Shown: positions 21,340 through 31,806 of the stretch, in pieces
How the letters are laid out: each line of letters opens with the position of its first letter
Position numbering within the stretch: the first letter of the stretch is position 1
Assembly (NCBI RefSeq): GCF_029168945.1
Contig: NC_083605.1
Coordinates: 24,193,280-24,257,279, forward strand
Reading direction: 5' to 3'
Origin: Cannabis sativa
Taxonomy: Eukaryota; Streptophyta; Magnoliopsida; Rosales; Cannabaceae
DNA length: 64,000 bases
Translations under genes and position numbers: made by a program
Notes under the pieces: generated by a model
Databases searched by the model: none
Told to the model about the DNA's origin: nothing
The model's input: only the letters and a program-made list of their open reading frames with translations

Positions 21340-22124
21340 ATAATCAATGTAGCCAAAAGAATGTACTGATTGCTAAAGGATGAAGGAAAAGGACCCATAA
21401 AGTCTATTCCCCATACATCAAACAATTCAACTTCTAAAATTCCTGTTAAAGGCATCTCGTTTCTTCTTGAGATATTACCTGTTCGTTGACAACGATCACA
21501 TGCCTTTACAAAAGTAGTAGCATCCTTGAATAGCGTTGGCCAAAAGAATCCACTTTGCAACACTTTTGCAGCTGTTCTATTCCCACTAAAATGTCCCCCA
21601 CATGGTAAAGCATGACAGTGATTTAGGATAGAATACATCTCCTCTTCAGGAACACATCTCCTTATGATCTGATCGGCGCAGTGCTTGTAGAGGATTGGTT
21701 CTTCCCAATAGTAATGTTTCACCTCAGAAAAGAATTTCTTCAATTGTTGACGCGAAAGCTTGGGTGGAGTTATTTTTGCAGCCAAGAAATTAACATAGTC
21801 AGCGTACCAAGGTACCATCAGGTTTTCCCTCACACTAAAGAGTTGTTCATCAGGAAATTGCTCATTTATTTGTACCTCCTTTGTATTCTGACTCTCTTGC
21901 AGCTCTAATCTTGACAAATGGTCTGCTACCAGGTTCTCGGTGCCTTTTTTATCTTTTATCTCTAAGTCGAACTCTTGAAGTAAAAGTACCCACCGAATCA
22001 GTCTTGGTTTTGCATCCTTCTTGGTCATAAGGTATTTGATTGCTGAATGATCTGTGTAAACAATTACCTTATTTCCAATTAGGTAGGGTCGAAATTTGTC
22101 ACAAGCAAACACTATTGCCAGCAT
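21231..22124 (-). pseudogene. A4 RNase H end and integrase zinc finger
   Basis: Contains RNase H blocks ([36 protein letters not shown]), the integrase HHCC finger ([16 protein letters not shown]...CDRCQRTG) and the first core Asp (GIDFMGPFP). Residues after YILLAT are out of frame. The upstream boundary is a 1-nt loss near 22165. Confidence 0.92.
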
Positions 22125-22147
22125 TTCTTTCTCTGTAGTGGCGTAGT

Positions 22148-22576
22148 TTAATTGAGCGTATTCAGAGTTCTACTAGCATAGTAGATTGTGTGGAATACTC
22201 TGTCAACTCTTTGACCCAGAACCGCTCCAATGGCATAGTCACTAGCATCACACATCAACTCAAACGGCAGTTCCCAATTTGGTGAAGTTACTATCGGTGC
22301 TGTAATCAATTTCTCCTTTAAAATCTGGAAAGCTTTTAAACAATCTTCTCCGAACTCAAATGGAACTCCATTTACAAGTAAGCTCGATAAAGGTTTTGAG
22401 ATTTTAGAGAAGTCCTTGATAAATCTGCGGTAGAAGCCAGCATGTCCCAGGAAACTCCTCACTCCTTTTACAGAAACTGGAGGTGGCAAATTTTCTATTG
22501 TTGAGACCTTTGCCTTATCCACCTCAATTCCTGCTTTTGAAATTTTGTGCCCAAGAACAATTCCTTCTGTTACCAT
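22148..22576 (-). pseudogene. A4 RT connection and RNase H start
   Basis: In frame with the gag-pol part upstream after a TGA (22592-22594). Contains the RT thumb/connection (LGHKISKAGIEVD, FLGHAGFYRRFIKDFS) and the first RNase H Asp (ELMCDASDYAIGAVLGQR). Frame lost near 22165. Confidence 0.92.
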
Positions 22577-22591
22577 AAAGTGACACTTCTC

Positions 22592-25500
22592 TCAGTTTAA
22601 CACCAAGTTAGACTTCTCGCACCTTGTTAGTACTTTTTCCAGATTTTCCAAACAATGATCAAAGGAAGAACCAAACACTGAGAAATCATCCATAAAAATT
22701 TCAATACAAGATTCAATCAAATCTGAAAAGATAGCCATCATACACCTTTGAAAAGTGGCAGGGGCGTTGCACAAGCCGAAGGGCATTCTTCTGAAGGCAA
22801 AGGTACCATAAGGACATGTGAAAGTAGTCTTCTCCTGATCTTCAGGCGCTATAGCTATCTGGTGGTACCCAGAATATCCATCAAGAAAACAGTAATACTC
22901 TTGCCCCGCTAATCTGTCTAGCATTTGATCGATGAAGGGCAAAGGGAAGTGATCTTTTCTTGTTGCCTTATTGAGTTTCCTGTAATCGATGCAAATCCTC
23001 CAACCGGTGACTGTTCTTGTAGGAATCAACTCATTCTTTTCATTCTTTATCACTGTCATTCCACCTTTCTTCGGGACCACTTGCACCGGGCTAACCCACT
23101 TACTATCTGAAATAGGATAAGCAACTCCAGCATCCAACCACTTAACTACTTCTTTTCTGACTACTTCTTTCATGGGTGGATTGAGTCTTCTTTGAGCATC
23201 AATAGTTGGTTTGGCGTTGTCTTCCATGAGAATTCGATGCATCACTGTTGAAGGACTGATTCCTTTAACATCTCCTAGTGTCCAAGCGATTGCCTTGTTG
23301 TGAGCCCGAAGTACCCTCAAAAGTCTATCAGTTTCCACATCAGAGAGAGAAGCTGAAACAATAACTGGCAGCTTTTTATCTTGACCCAAAAACTCATACC
23401 TCAAGTGACTAGGAAGCACCTTCAATTCAAGTTCTGGGGGCTTTTCAGTAGATGGCTTCAGCTCTTTTGGAACTGCTCCCAATTCCTCAAAGTATCTTCT
23501 GTTCAAAGGCCCATAGGAGTCGAGCCACTTCACATACCCCATGACCTCTTGTCCTTCTTGCTCCGTCAATTCATCTTCAGTTAGACTTAGTTCAAGAGGA
23601 TCATCTAGCAGCTTTTTCTCACTCACCATTTCATCAATCAAATCAATAAAGAAGCAATTATCACTTGCCTTTGGGTACGTCATAGCCTTTAGCACATTAA
23701 AGACCACTTCCTCTCCTTGGACTCTCAGCTTTAATTCACCTTTCTGAACATCGATTAAGGCTTGGCCAGTTGCCAAGAATGGTCTCCCAAGAATAATTGG
23801 GACATTGCTATCTTCTTCCATATCCAAGACGATGAAATCAGCTGGAAAGATGAACTTATCAACCTTAACTAACACATCCTCAATGACTCCTCTAGGATGG
23901 GCTAGTGATCGGTCCGCCAATTGGAGAGTTACTGTTGTTGGCTTTGCTTCACCCAACTGCAGTCTTTTAAACACCGATAGAGGCATCAAGTTAATGCTAG
24001 CTCCCAAGTCACAAAGTGCATTTATTCCCTCAATTTTTCCTATAGTACAAGGAATAGTAAAACTCCCTGGATCTCTTAGTTTAGGAGGGAGTTTCTTCTG
24101 TAGGATGGCACTGCACTCTTCAGTTAGAGCCACTGTCTCATAGTCCTCCATCTTTCTCTTCTTTGACAGGATTTCCTTCATAAACTTCACATAACTTGGC
24201 ATCTGCTCTAAAGCTTCAGCAAAGGGAATGTTAATGTGAAGTCTTTTGAACACTTCCAGGAATTTGGTGAACTGCTTGTCCAGACTTGACTTTCTGAGCC
24301 TCTGAGGATAGGGTATTTTCACATGGTGATCTATATTAATTGGTGGAGACTGCTGTGGCTGTGGTTGACTATCAGTAGCCTTCGTTGGAGTGGGTGTTGG
24401 GGTCGACATCGGTTGCTCTTTATTCTCCTTTTCTCCATTCACTAGTTGTGGCAATTCAGGACCATCATAATTTTTACCGCTTCTCAGGGTAATTGCCTTG
24501 CAGTTTTCCTTGGGGTTTACTTCAGTTGTGCTAGGCAAATTCCCTTGAGGACGGGTTGCTACTTGAGTTGCTAGTTGGCCCATCTGTGTCTGCAGGTCTT
24601 TGATTGAAGATCTAGTTTCAGTCATGAATTGAAGCAGTAAATCTGTCTGCAAACTAGAATTTCCACCAGAGGTTTGTTGCTGATTAAACTGTTGATTCTG
24701 ATTCTGGTTCTGATTTCGTTGCTGATAGAACCCACTGTTTCTTCGGTTGTTACCCTGGTTGAACCCATAATTGTTGTTGTTGTTCTGTGAATAGTTTCCA
24801 ATGGCTTTAGCTTCATCCATTGGCAAATCATCCACATCAGCTTGGCATTCTGAAAAGTGATGGCTTCCCCCACATAATTCACACACAACTTGGGCTTGTT
24901 TAGCTTGCCCTGCAATTATCTTTGTCAATGCCTCAACCTGTGCTGTCAACTTGGTGATGGCATCGACCTCTAACACACCAGCTACTTTCTTTGATTGACT
25001 CCTCTCAGTTGGCCACTGTTGATTGTTTAGAGCCATCTCCTCTAATAGATCATATGCCTCATTAGCACTCTTCCTCATAAAGGCTCCCCCAGCTGCAGCA
25101 TCTATTAAAGTTCTTGTATTTCCTACCAACCCATTGTAGAAGTTGTGGACCAGCATCCACTTCTCTATACCATGGTGAGGGCACTTTCTGATCAAATCTT
25201 TAAACCTCTCCCAAGCCTCATGGAGAGATTCATTATCTTGTTGGCAGAAGTTATTAATTTCTCCTCTCAGCTTTGCAGACTTGGCTGGAGGAAAGAACTT
25301 TGACAAGAATTTCGTTGCCAGATCATTCCAGGTGGCAATAGAGTTGGGTGGCAAGGAGTTTAGCCAACTCTTGGCTCGCTCTCTAAGAGAGAATGGGAAC
25401 AGTCTCAGTCGAATAGCATCATCACTAACTCCATTAACTTTAAAGGTTTCACAAAGTTCCATGAAATTAGAGAGATGCAGATTAGGATCTTCCGAAGGGA

Positions 25501-25714
25501 GGCCACCAAACTGAACTGAAGATTGCACCATCTGCAGTATGGCAGGTATGATCTCAAAGTTGTTTGCTTCCACTGCCGGTGGCCTGATACATGACTGCAC
25601 TCCCGTCAGAGTAGGGAGAATGTAATCTCTCAAGCTGCGGCCATTAGCTTGATCTTCTACTGCGCCACCATTGTTACCGTTATTGCCTCCATTGTTTGCG
25701 GCATTGGCGGCCAT
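22592..25714 (-). CDS. A4 Gag-protease-RT polyprotein (N-terminal 1040 codons)
   Basis: Starts [10 protein letters not shown]. Residues ~25-240 are an Athila-type Gag ([49 protein letters not shown]). A zinc-knuckle-like [13 protein letters not shown] is at 278-290, followed by an Asn/Gln-rich linker. The protease active site CDLGAS is at 568-573 with ILGRPFL at 641-647. RT runs from about 840, with [20 protein letters not shown] (905-924) and the catalytic FMDD at 1007-1010. The frame ends at a TGA where the family has Trp. Gag and pol share one frame, so all products would come from one polyprotein. It ends 15 nt before the in-frame continuation at 22576. Possible defects: only the stop seen here. 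Confidence 0.93.
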   Translation of the reverse strand: MAANAANNGGNNGNNGGAVEDQANGRSLRDYILPTLTGVQSCIRPPAVEANNFEIIPAILQMVQSSVQFGGLPSEDPNLHLSNFMELCETFKVNGVSDDAIRLRLFPFSLRERAKSWLNSLPPNSIATWNDLATKFLSKFFPPAKSAKLRGEINNFCQQDNESLHEAWERFKDLIRKCPHHGIEKWMLVHNFYNGLVGNTRTLIDAAAGGAFMRKSANEAYDLLEEMALNNQQWPTERSQSKKVAGVLEVDAITKLTAQVEALTKIIAGQAKQAQVVCELCGGSHHFSECQADVDDLPMDEAKAIGNYSQNNNNNYGFNQGNNRRNSGFYQQRNQNQNQNQQFNQQQTSGGNSSLQTDLLLQFMTETRSSIKDLQTQMGQLATQVATRPQGNLPSTTEVNPKENCKAITLRSGKNYDGPELPQLVNGEKENKEQPMSTPTPTPTKATDSQPQPQQSPPINIDHHVKIPYPQRLRKSSLDKQFTKFLEVFKRLHINIPFAEALEQMPSYVKFMKEILSKKRKMEDYETVALTEECSAILQKKLPPKLRDPGSFTIPCTIGKIEGINALCDLGASINLMPLSVFKRLQLGEAKPTTVTLQLADRSLAHPRGVIEDVLVKVDKFIFPADFIVLDMEEDSNVPIILGRPFLATGQALIDVQKGELKLRVQGEEVVFNVLKAMTYPKASDNCFFIDLIDEMVSEKKLLDDPLELSLTEDELTEQEGQEVMGYVKWLDSYGPLNRRYFEELGAVPKELKPSTEKPPELELKVLPSHLRYEFLGQDKKLPVIVSASLSDVETDRLLRVLRAHNKAIAWTLGDVKGISPSTVMHRILMEDNAKPTIDAQRRLNPPMKEVVRKEVVKWLDAGVAYPISDSKWVSPVQVVPKKGGMTVIKNEKNELIPTRTVTGWRICIDYRKLNKATRKDHFPLPFIDQMLDRLAGQEYYCFLDGYSGYHQIAIAPEDQEKTTFTCPYGTFAFRRMPFGLCNAPATFQRCMMAIFSDLIESCIEIFMDDFSVFGSSFDHCLENLEKVLTRCEKSNLVLN

Positions 25715-25960
25715 GATGTACGAAGTTTCAGCGATTCCGAAACTCCCTCTTGCCTCTTGTTCTTTCGGTTTCTCCTACAAGTTTTCTCGATTTCGGGATC
25801 AACTGGCAATATCACTGCTTGTCCTTGACGGCGCATACACTTATGATTCCTGAAATAGATCAAGAAAATATTGCAAGAAAAAGGTTAGAAAAATCAGCAA
25901 GAGAAAATATACCAAAGTAGAAGTTAGTATAATTTTGTGTAATATCAATCTTTAAACAAT
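25715..25960 (-). other. A4 5' leader between PBS and gag
   Basis: About 250 bp with no convincing gene. A shorter ATG-started frame at 25657-25863 overlaps the gag start in another frame and is not called. Confidence 0.7.
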
Positions 25961-25978
25961 TCCCCGGCAACGGCGCCA
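25961..25978 (-). other. A4 primer-binding site (tRNA-Asp type)
   Basis: TGGCGCCGTTGCCGGGGA on the - strand, 6 nt inside the 5' LTR. Matches the tRNA-Asp PBS typical of Athila elements. Confidence 0.9.
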
Positions 25979-25984
25979 AAAACT

Positions 25985-27219
25985 TGTTACGAAAATTCTG
26001 TTTATTACGCAAGTGTACGCATCAAGTAGTATCTCACGCAAGTGAGGTCGAACCACAGGGAATTGGATTGAGTACTACTAAATTATAATTATGATTCTAT
26101 TTGGTAAAATAATAAGTTGCAATTTTTAAAAGTAAATAACTCAGAAATTAAAGAGAAAATAAACGAAGATTAATCAAGATGAGAGATTAGGGAGGTGAAT
26201 CCTGTTGATAAGTTACCTATGTTAATGCCTAATTGCTATCCTTATCTCAATGTGAAAGACAGATTATAAATTAACCTAACTCTTTTCAGATCTTTTAGGT
26301 TCTAAATAATATGTTCTCTAATTAACTTCTTAATTAGATCAACACAAAATCAGCATTAAGCAATAATCTATTAGTCACTAGGCTATGTAAATACTCTCGT
26401 TTTACATCAAAACCTAGACTATCCAAATTTTAGCATTCCTAATTCTCACTTTTCAGATTTCGAATTAGGATCATAGAGCATGTAAAAGGTGATCAAGCTT
26501 AAACATGAAATTAAACACAAATAAAGATAATATTCACACATAAGATGAAGGAATGGCGATTATTTATTAACTAGGCATAAACTTAAACAACATTCATCAG
26601 CCTCCCTTATTGGGAAATTTAGTTCATAATAACTCTAAAAACATCCATGATTAATTCAGAATTAAAAACAAACATAAAGATGAATAAAAAGGGAAAAAGA
26701 AAGAAACTAGAAGGTGGTATCGCTCCGGGTCTTCAAGATAGCTTCCTCTCCACTTTGCCTCCACTATTAGGTCTGTTTTTGCTTTTCTTTTGACCTTCAA
26801 TGTCGTATTCCTTATATAGGGATAAGTGGTGAGCCTCCAATTGAGTGAAAAATCAAAATTAGGTCAAATCTGCGATTTCCGTACATAGTCGCGACTAGCA
26901 TTTAGGCTGGTCGCGACTACAGGCAAAACTCGAAAAACCGAGTTTCTGCCAATCTTACGAAGTCGCGACCTGGGTCGCGACCAGGAAAAAGGGTCGCGAC
27001 CAGGCTCATCAGAGGTCGCGACTACTGATGCTTCAGGAACCAAATTTTCCAAATTTTCCAAGTTTGTCCCAGTTTTTCGCCATTTGACTGAATTCGAACT
27101 TTAACACCCCGGGAACCTGAAATAATGAAAATCAAGCGTAAAACTGCTCCAAAAGACACCAATAGACGAGATAATGCTAACTTTAAAGACCCGAAATATA
27201 GGTTAATTATAACCTAACA
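25985..27219 (-). repeat. A4 5' LTR
   Basis: 1235 bp, same ends as 15865-17099. TATA box CCTATATAAG (-) at 26811-26820 with six GTCGCGAC copies upstream. The 65-codon frame shared by both LTRs runs through the palindromes and is not a gene. Confidence 0.97.
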
Positions 27220-27978
27220 GGCTCCCCAGGGTGACACACTGGGCCGAATGAACCCTATGTCAAGCAACCCTTGGAGCTGAATCTTTAATTCGTTAAGTTC
27301 AGCTGGAGCCATTCTATATGGGGCTTTGGAAACCGGTTCCACCCCTGGTGCCAAGTCAATCACAAAGTCAATCTCCCTCTGAGGTGGTAACCCTGGAAGT
27401 TCTTCGGGAAAAACATCCAAAAATTCCCGAACCACACTGATGTCATCTGGCCGAATGGTATCTGGCCGAGTGGTGTCCACCACCACGGCCAGAAACCCTA
27501 AGCCACCGCCGTGCAATAATTCTCTAGCTGACATAGCCGAGATCACCGGGATCCGAGATCCCTGAACTGTACCAACAAATACAAATGGTTCCTCACTTTC
27601 CGGTTGGAAGATCACCATCTTCTTTTTACAATCAATGCTCGCCGAATATTTAGATAGGAAATCCATTCCTAAAATAATATCGAATTCGACTAGACTCATC
27701 TCTATCAGATCAGCACTTAACTCTCTACCATCTATCCCGATCGGCATAGACCTAATCCACCTATTGGAGATAACCAATTCTCCGCCAGGTAACAGGGTTC
27801 CAAACCCTGATTCATATCTATCATACGGTCTACCCAATTTACTAAAGACTCTGGCCGCCACATAAGAATGTGTAGCCCCAGAATCAAACAGCACTGAATA
27901 TAGCGAGTTGTTAATAAAAAGCTGACCTGTGACAACTGATGGGCTGGCATCTACATCAGCCTGCGTGATAGCGAACAC
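27220..27978 (-). pseudogene. G3 protease and RT start
   Basis: Starts in [20 protein letters not shown]. Protease active site LFDSGATHSYVA, then [19 protein letters not shown], then the start of RT ([32 protein letters not shown]), where A4 has inserted. Upstream it is in frame with the zinc-knuckle part, across a TGA at about 28018-28020 where CGA is likely the original codon. Confidence 0.92.
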
Positions 27979-28017
27979 CCTGGCTGGAGTGGGTATCGCT
28001 GGAGCTCGCGGTGCCTC

Positions 28018-28299
28018 TCATCGGAGCTGGGGACAGTCCCTCTTGAAGTGTCCGGGCATGCCACAATGAAAGCATCCCTGACCTTTGCACTCACCCTGAT
28101 GGTGCCTCTTGCAGCTAGGGCACTCGGGATAGGAGAATCGGGTCTCAGTACCACCAGGACGACTCCCTCTGTTCTGGTTCCCCCGGAACCTCTTGTTCTG
28201 ACTCGAGCCACCGGAAGCAGTGGGTGCTCTCTTCCTCTGATCAATGGCCGAACCACTACTCCCCGCTATAGCTCGATGCAGAGGGGTAGGAGCCCCCAC
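28018..28299 (-). pseudogene. G3 gag nucleocapsid part
   Basis: Basic region (KRFRGNQNRGSRPGG) then zinc knuckle CFHCGMPGHFKRDC (CX2CX4HX4C) and a TGA. Out of frame with the gag capsid part (28266-29084). Nucleic-acid binding inside the particle is the family role. Confidence 0.88.
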
Positions 28300-29084
28300 T
28301 CACCGAGTACCGGGCCGATTCCCGACATACACCTAACTGCGCCCTCAGCTCGCAGTGCCTTCTCCACCATCTGAGCATAGGTGGTGCTGTCGTCCGTGGT
28401 AATCATCAGATCATGCTTGATCTTGGCGTTCAACCCGTCAAGATACTTCTCTTTCTTGCTGAAGTCGGTCGAGACAATTCCCGAGGCTAACCTCGCCAAC
28501 CGATCAAACTGAGTAGTATACTCAGTGACGCTCATATTCTCACGCTGGGTCAGGTGAGCGAACTCTTTCCTCTTGGCGCTTCTGACCGCCTCGTTGTAGT
28601 ACTTTGCATTAAAGAGTTCCTGGAACCTTTCCCAGGTCATGGTGGTGACGTCATGGATCTGAGACACCATGTCCCACCATACCAAAGCGTCCTCCTGGAA
28701 CTGAAATGTGGCGCACACCACTCTGTCATTACCGGTGACACCCATGAAATTCAGTATCTTGGTGATCACCGTCAGCCACTGCTCGGCTTTCATCACGTCC
28801 GGACCTCCCAGGAAAACCGGTGGTGCTTGCTTCCGGAACCGTTCGTACAAAGGTTCCAATCTATGGGCCGCCACCACTATCTCGGCCTGGGCAGCAGGGC
28901 GGTGTGCCACCGGAACTACGGGCACCGGTACCGCAGAGCACCCCGCCGTCTCAACCTCTCGAATCTCGAGGTCTTGCTCTTCGATCCGGCTTGCATCTCC
29001 GCAACCGCAACTCCCAATTCGGGCTCCACGATCGGGCCGAGGAGCACAGGGCAGCCTGTGGCGGGTTCTCATCACCCCGACCAC
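28266..29084 (-). pseudogene. G3 gag capsid part
   Basis: Contains the retrotransposon gag core ([61 protein letters not shown]). The first ~50 residues before RIEEQDLEIREVE look out of frame compared with G6, and the last ~20 codons are a frameshifted tail. At least two frameshifts separate it from the neighbouring gag parts. Confidence 0.88.
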
Positions 29085-29202
29085 GAGCCCTGCCTCGGGG
29101 ACCTCTACCTCGGCCCATAACAGGTGGGGGAAACTGAGCTCCCTGACCTTGATTCAACTCCACTGAGTTGCCCTGACTCCTGGTGGTCCGCGTGGCGTCC
29201 AT
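28951..29202 (-). pseudogene. G3 gag N-terminus
   Basis: MDATRTTRSQGN (start 29202, matching the G6 start [12 protein letters not shown]) and an Arg/Gly-rich tract (GRGRGPRGRARGRG). After ENPPQAA the match to G6 is lost by frameshift. The longer frame from 29238 has an upstream ATG, but homology favours 29202. Confidence 0.8.
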
Positions 29203-29463
29203 CTGATTAGAACCGCCTGCGAAACCAAGAGTTGGCATATCAGGTCGTATTCAAGGAGAGCTTACTAATGCCGCTTAATTTGGAAATTAAAAACGAAACA
29301 TGCGCCTATTCTACTATCAGGCTACTAACATGCTTCCTAACAGGCTTTTCTTTTTCATAACTGAATAAAATAAACTACTAAAGCAATAAAGGCTTACTGA
29401 ACCGTGAACCGAGCTAACTGCTGATGATGATTGTACATGTCGTGACGATCTTCGGAAGACAAC

Positions 29464-29484
29464 CTGGCGGCTCTGATACCAAAT
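29464..29484 (-). other. G3 primer-binding site (tRNA-iMet type)
   Basis: TGGTATCAGAGCCGCCAG on the - strand, 3 nt from the LTR end. The stretch 29203-29463 is an untranslated leader without a gene. Confidence 0.9.
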
Positions 29485-29902
29485 TGTAACACCCTAACTA
29501 CCATAGGCGTATTACGTGATTTTTAAACGTACTGTGCAAAACTTTCGTTGCTAATCAACGAGGTTTATGGAAAAACGTGATTAATTAAAATTTTGCTTTT
29601 TAATTAAACTTATAAAACAATATTACAAAAGACTCGGGATCCCGATTATAAAATTATTTACAAAAGATTTAACTCATTAACTGATACATAAAATAAAGGT
29701 CGTCTAACGACCAGTTACAAAAATCAGCCTTGCTGTCCCGATGATCGTACGCTCCAGGCCTAACCGCCCCGACATGTACAATCTTCACAAGCTCGCTCAC
29801 GGTCTATCAGCTTTAGCCTTGCCTTTACCTACACATAAACGTAGAACTGTGAGTCGACAGACTCAGTAAGAACAGCATAATAATGCTCATACATAATTCT
29901 AA

Positions 29903-29991
29903 CTGCCGTGTCCAACACGATACTGAGTCCCGCTACTGCCATGTCCAACATGGTACTGAGCCACTACTGCCATGTCCAACATGGTACTGAG
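29903..29991 (-). repeat. ~32-bp tandem repeat, 3 copies, in G3 5' LTR
   Basis: Copies start at about 29903, 29936 and 29967, each with CTGCC(A/G)TGTCCAACA and TACTGAG. Two contain the inverted repeat CCATGTCCAACATGG. Absent from the 3' LTR through its 322-bp deletion. Confidence 0.85.
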
Positions 29992-30596
29992 TTCTGAACG
30001 TTCATAGGGACGGTACTATTGACACGTAACAACCTGATCTGTCGGACCGCTCATACTCCGGCTGCTGGTCATACTCCAGCCTGTACCGACGTGTTACTAT
30101 ATCCTCCTGATCGGTCGAACCGGTCATACTCCGGCTGCTGGTCATACTCTAGCCTGTACCGACGGGATACGTCAATAGTACGGAACCACCAACCAAGTGT
30201 CAGCCTGATCGGTCAAACCGGTCATACTCCGCCGTCGGTCATACTCCAGCCTGTACCGACGTGACAGGGTTGGATGGTTCGAAGCCAACATACATAACTA
30301 ATGTAATCTAACAGGCTTCCTACATGCACGCTAAACATGTAATCTACATATGCATACTGTTATACTAATCTTACCTGGATTCCGAATTCAGGTGTGCCGG
30401 TCAACCTGACTGGAACTTTAGCTGAGCGGCGAATTACAGGCTCCTAAACCATAAAAATCACAACGCTATAAGTGACACGCTAAATCACTTCCCGGGGTTT
30501 AAAACTAAGAACTAAAAGTTTCCCTATCGATAAAAAACATGGCAATACCCCGTAAAACATAAAAACGAGGAAAAACACGGGTTCTGAAAATTCCCC

Positions 30597-30688
30597 AACC
30601 GGTAGACCGGTTGCCCAACCGGAATTCCGGTTCTGGGAAATTCAGGACCCCCATCCGGAATTCCGGATGCACAACCGGAATTCCGGTT
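30597..30688 (-). repeat. Palindrome cluster in G3 5' LTR
   Basis: 16-bp units at 30597, 30617, 30653 and 30673. The second and fourth are perfect AACCGGAATTCCGGTT palindromes and the third is perfect ATCCGGAATTCCGGAT. Confidence 0.9.
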
Positions 30689-31806
30689 CCTCGCAGGCAG
30701 CAACATCAAATTTTCATAACTCAACCAATTCAACCCCAAATTGATTCAAACTTTCCAGACCTGTTCTATACCTTCCCTAGAACATATCCAAGGCATCAAA
30801 CCTACCCAGAAACCACAGAAATGAAAAACACCATGTGAGCTCCAAGCTTTGAGTTAAAACTCAAACTTGGCTAAAGCTCACTCACAAACCTCAAAGCTAG
30901 CTTAGAATCACATAATCAAGCATAGAAACACTGCAGAAAACAAAACCTAATTCATGCAATAACTACAGCCACCAATTTCTCAATTTTTTACTTTGAAAAC
31001 CTTAGCTTCTTAACAAGAAAATTAACCAGCTCAAGCAAGAACAACTAGCATGCATTTCAACCTAACTAAACATAATTAATTCAACATTTTAGACATAAAA
31101 ACAACAACAATAACAAGCAGCAGCAACAACATCAAAAAGCATGCATTTCACTCCATAATTCATCATTTTTTTCAAGAAAACAAAGAAAGACAAATAGGAA
31201 ATACATACCACAATCAAGAGTTCCCAAAGATGTGATGAATCAAGCTTGAAAAACCCAGCCTTTGAATCCCAAATACCCAGCCGAAATGGAGAGAAAAAGA
31301 GAGCTTTTCCTTTAAAATTTCTAACTTTCTAACTTTGTGTTTTTTGTGAAAATGAATAAATGAAAACAAGCCACATATACTATTTCATTTCAGCCATAAA
31401 TAATCAATTAAAATAAACATTTATTCCATTTAATAACTCACATAAGACAAAACACTAATGGGGCAAAAAGACCATTTTGCCCCTCCACCATTAAACCACA
31501 TAAACCATACTAAAGGGGTATTTTTGGGAAATTCTAAATTCCCGGCCATTCCTGACATTCCCAATGTCTAATAAACCGTCCCAAACTAATAACATGCTAA
31601 GTTGTGATTTCTACTGAGCCAAACGCCGAGTTCCAAAATACCGGGCACCGGAAATGCAAAATATGAAAACTAATGAATAACATAACCATGCATTTCTGAA
31701 TTCCATAAATAACAGTAATAAATTATTTAAATAGCTATAAATAATTTCATAATTAATCATAATTAACTGATAATTTCCAAATTTACTAAGCGGGCTTTAC
31801 AATAGA

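Larger units (their letters stand above)
15865..27219 (-). mobile_element. A4: Gypsy element of the Athila lineage inserted in G3
   Basis: 11,355 bp with LTRs 15865-17099 and 25985-27219 (1235 bp each, about five differences by eye) and target duplication GGCTC at 15860-15864 and 27220-27224. Athila hallmarks: a tRNA-Asp-type PBS, a Gag of Athila type, FMDD in RT, and a third ORF downstream of integrase of the kind annotated as putative plant transposon protein. It is the innermost and probably youngest left-hand insertion. Gag-pol has one stop (22592-22594) and two 1-nt frameshifts (near 22165 and 21340). ORF3 is intact. Confidence 0.95.
11160..31801 (-). mobile_element. G3: Gypsy chromovirus (Tekay/Del-like) inserted in C2, split by A4
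   Basis: Target duplication ATAGA at 11155-11159 and 31802-31806. The 3' LTR is 11160-13159 and the 5' LTR 29485-31801, with an initiator tRNA-Met PBS at 29464-29484 and a polypurine tract at 13160-13176. Without A4 and its duplicated target bases it is about 9.3 kb. Gag, zinc knuckle, protease, RT, RNase H, integrase and a chromodomain-like C-terminus are all recognisable, in Gypsy order. Multiple stops and frameshifts plus the A4 insertion make it defective. It is a relative of G6 (47969-57026) but not the same subfamily. Confidence 0.95.
29485..31801 (-). repeat. G3 5' LTR
   Basis: 2317 bp from TGTAACACC to CTTTACA. Carries three ~32-bp repeats at 29903-29991, three copies of a ~60-bp unit (CTCCGGCTGCTGGTC...CCTGTACCGACG) in 30030-30262, and the palindrome cluster 30597-30688. 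It is the undeleted version of 11160-13159. Confidence 0.96.

Noticed and set aside
29464..29484. tRNA-like match to initiator tRNA-Met
   Set aside because: Only the 3'-end complement is present, next to an LTR; it is a primer-binding site, not a tRNA gene. The same holds at 1741, 54938 and 57260.
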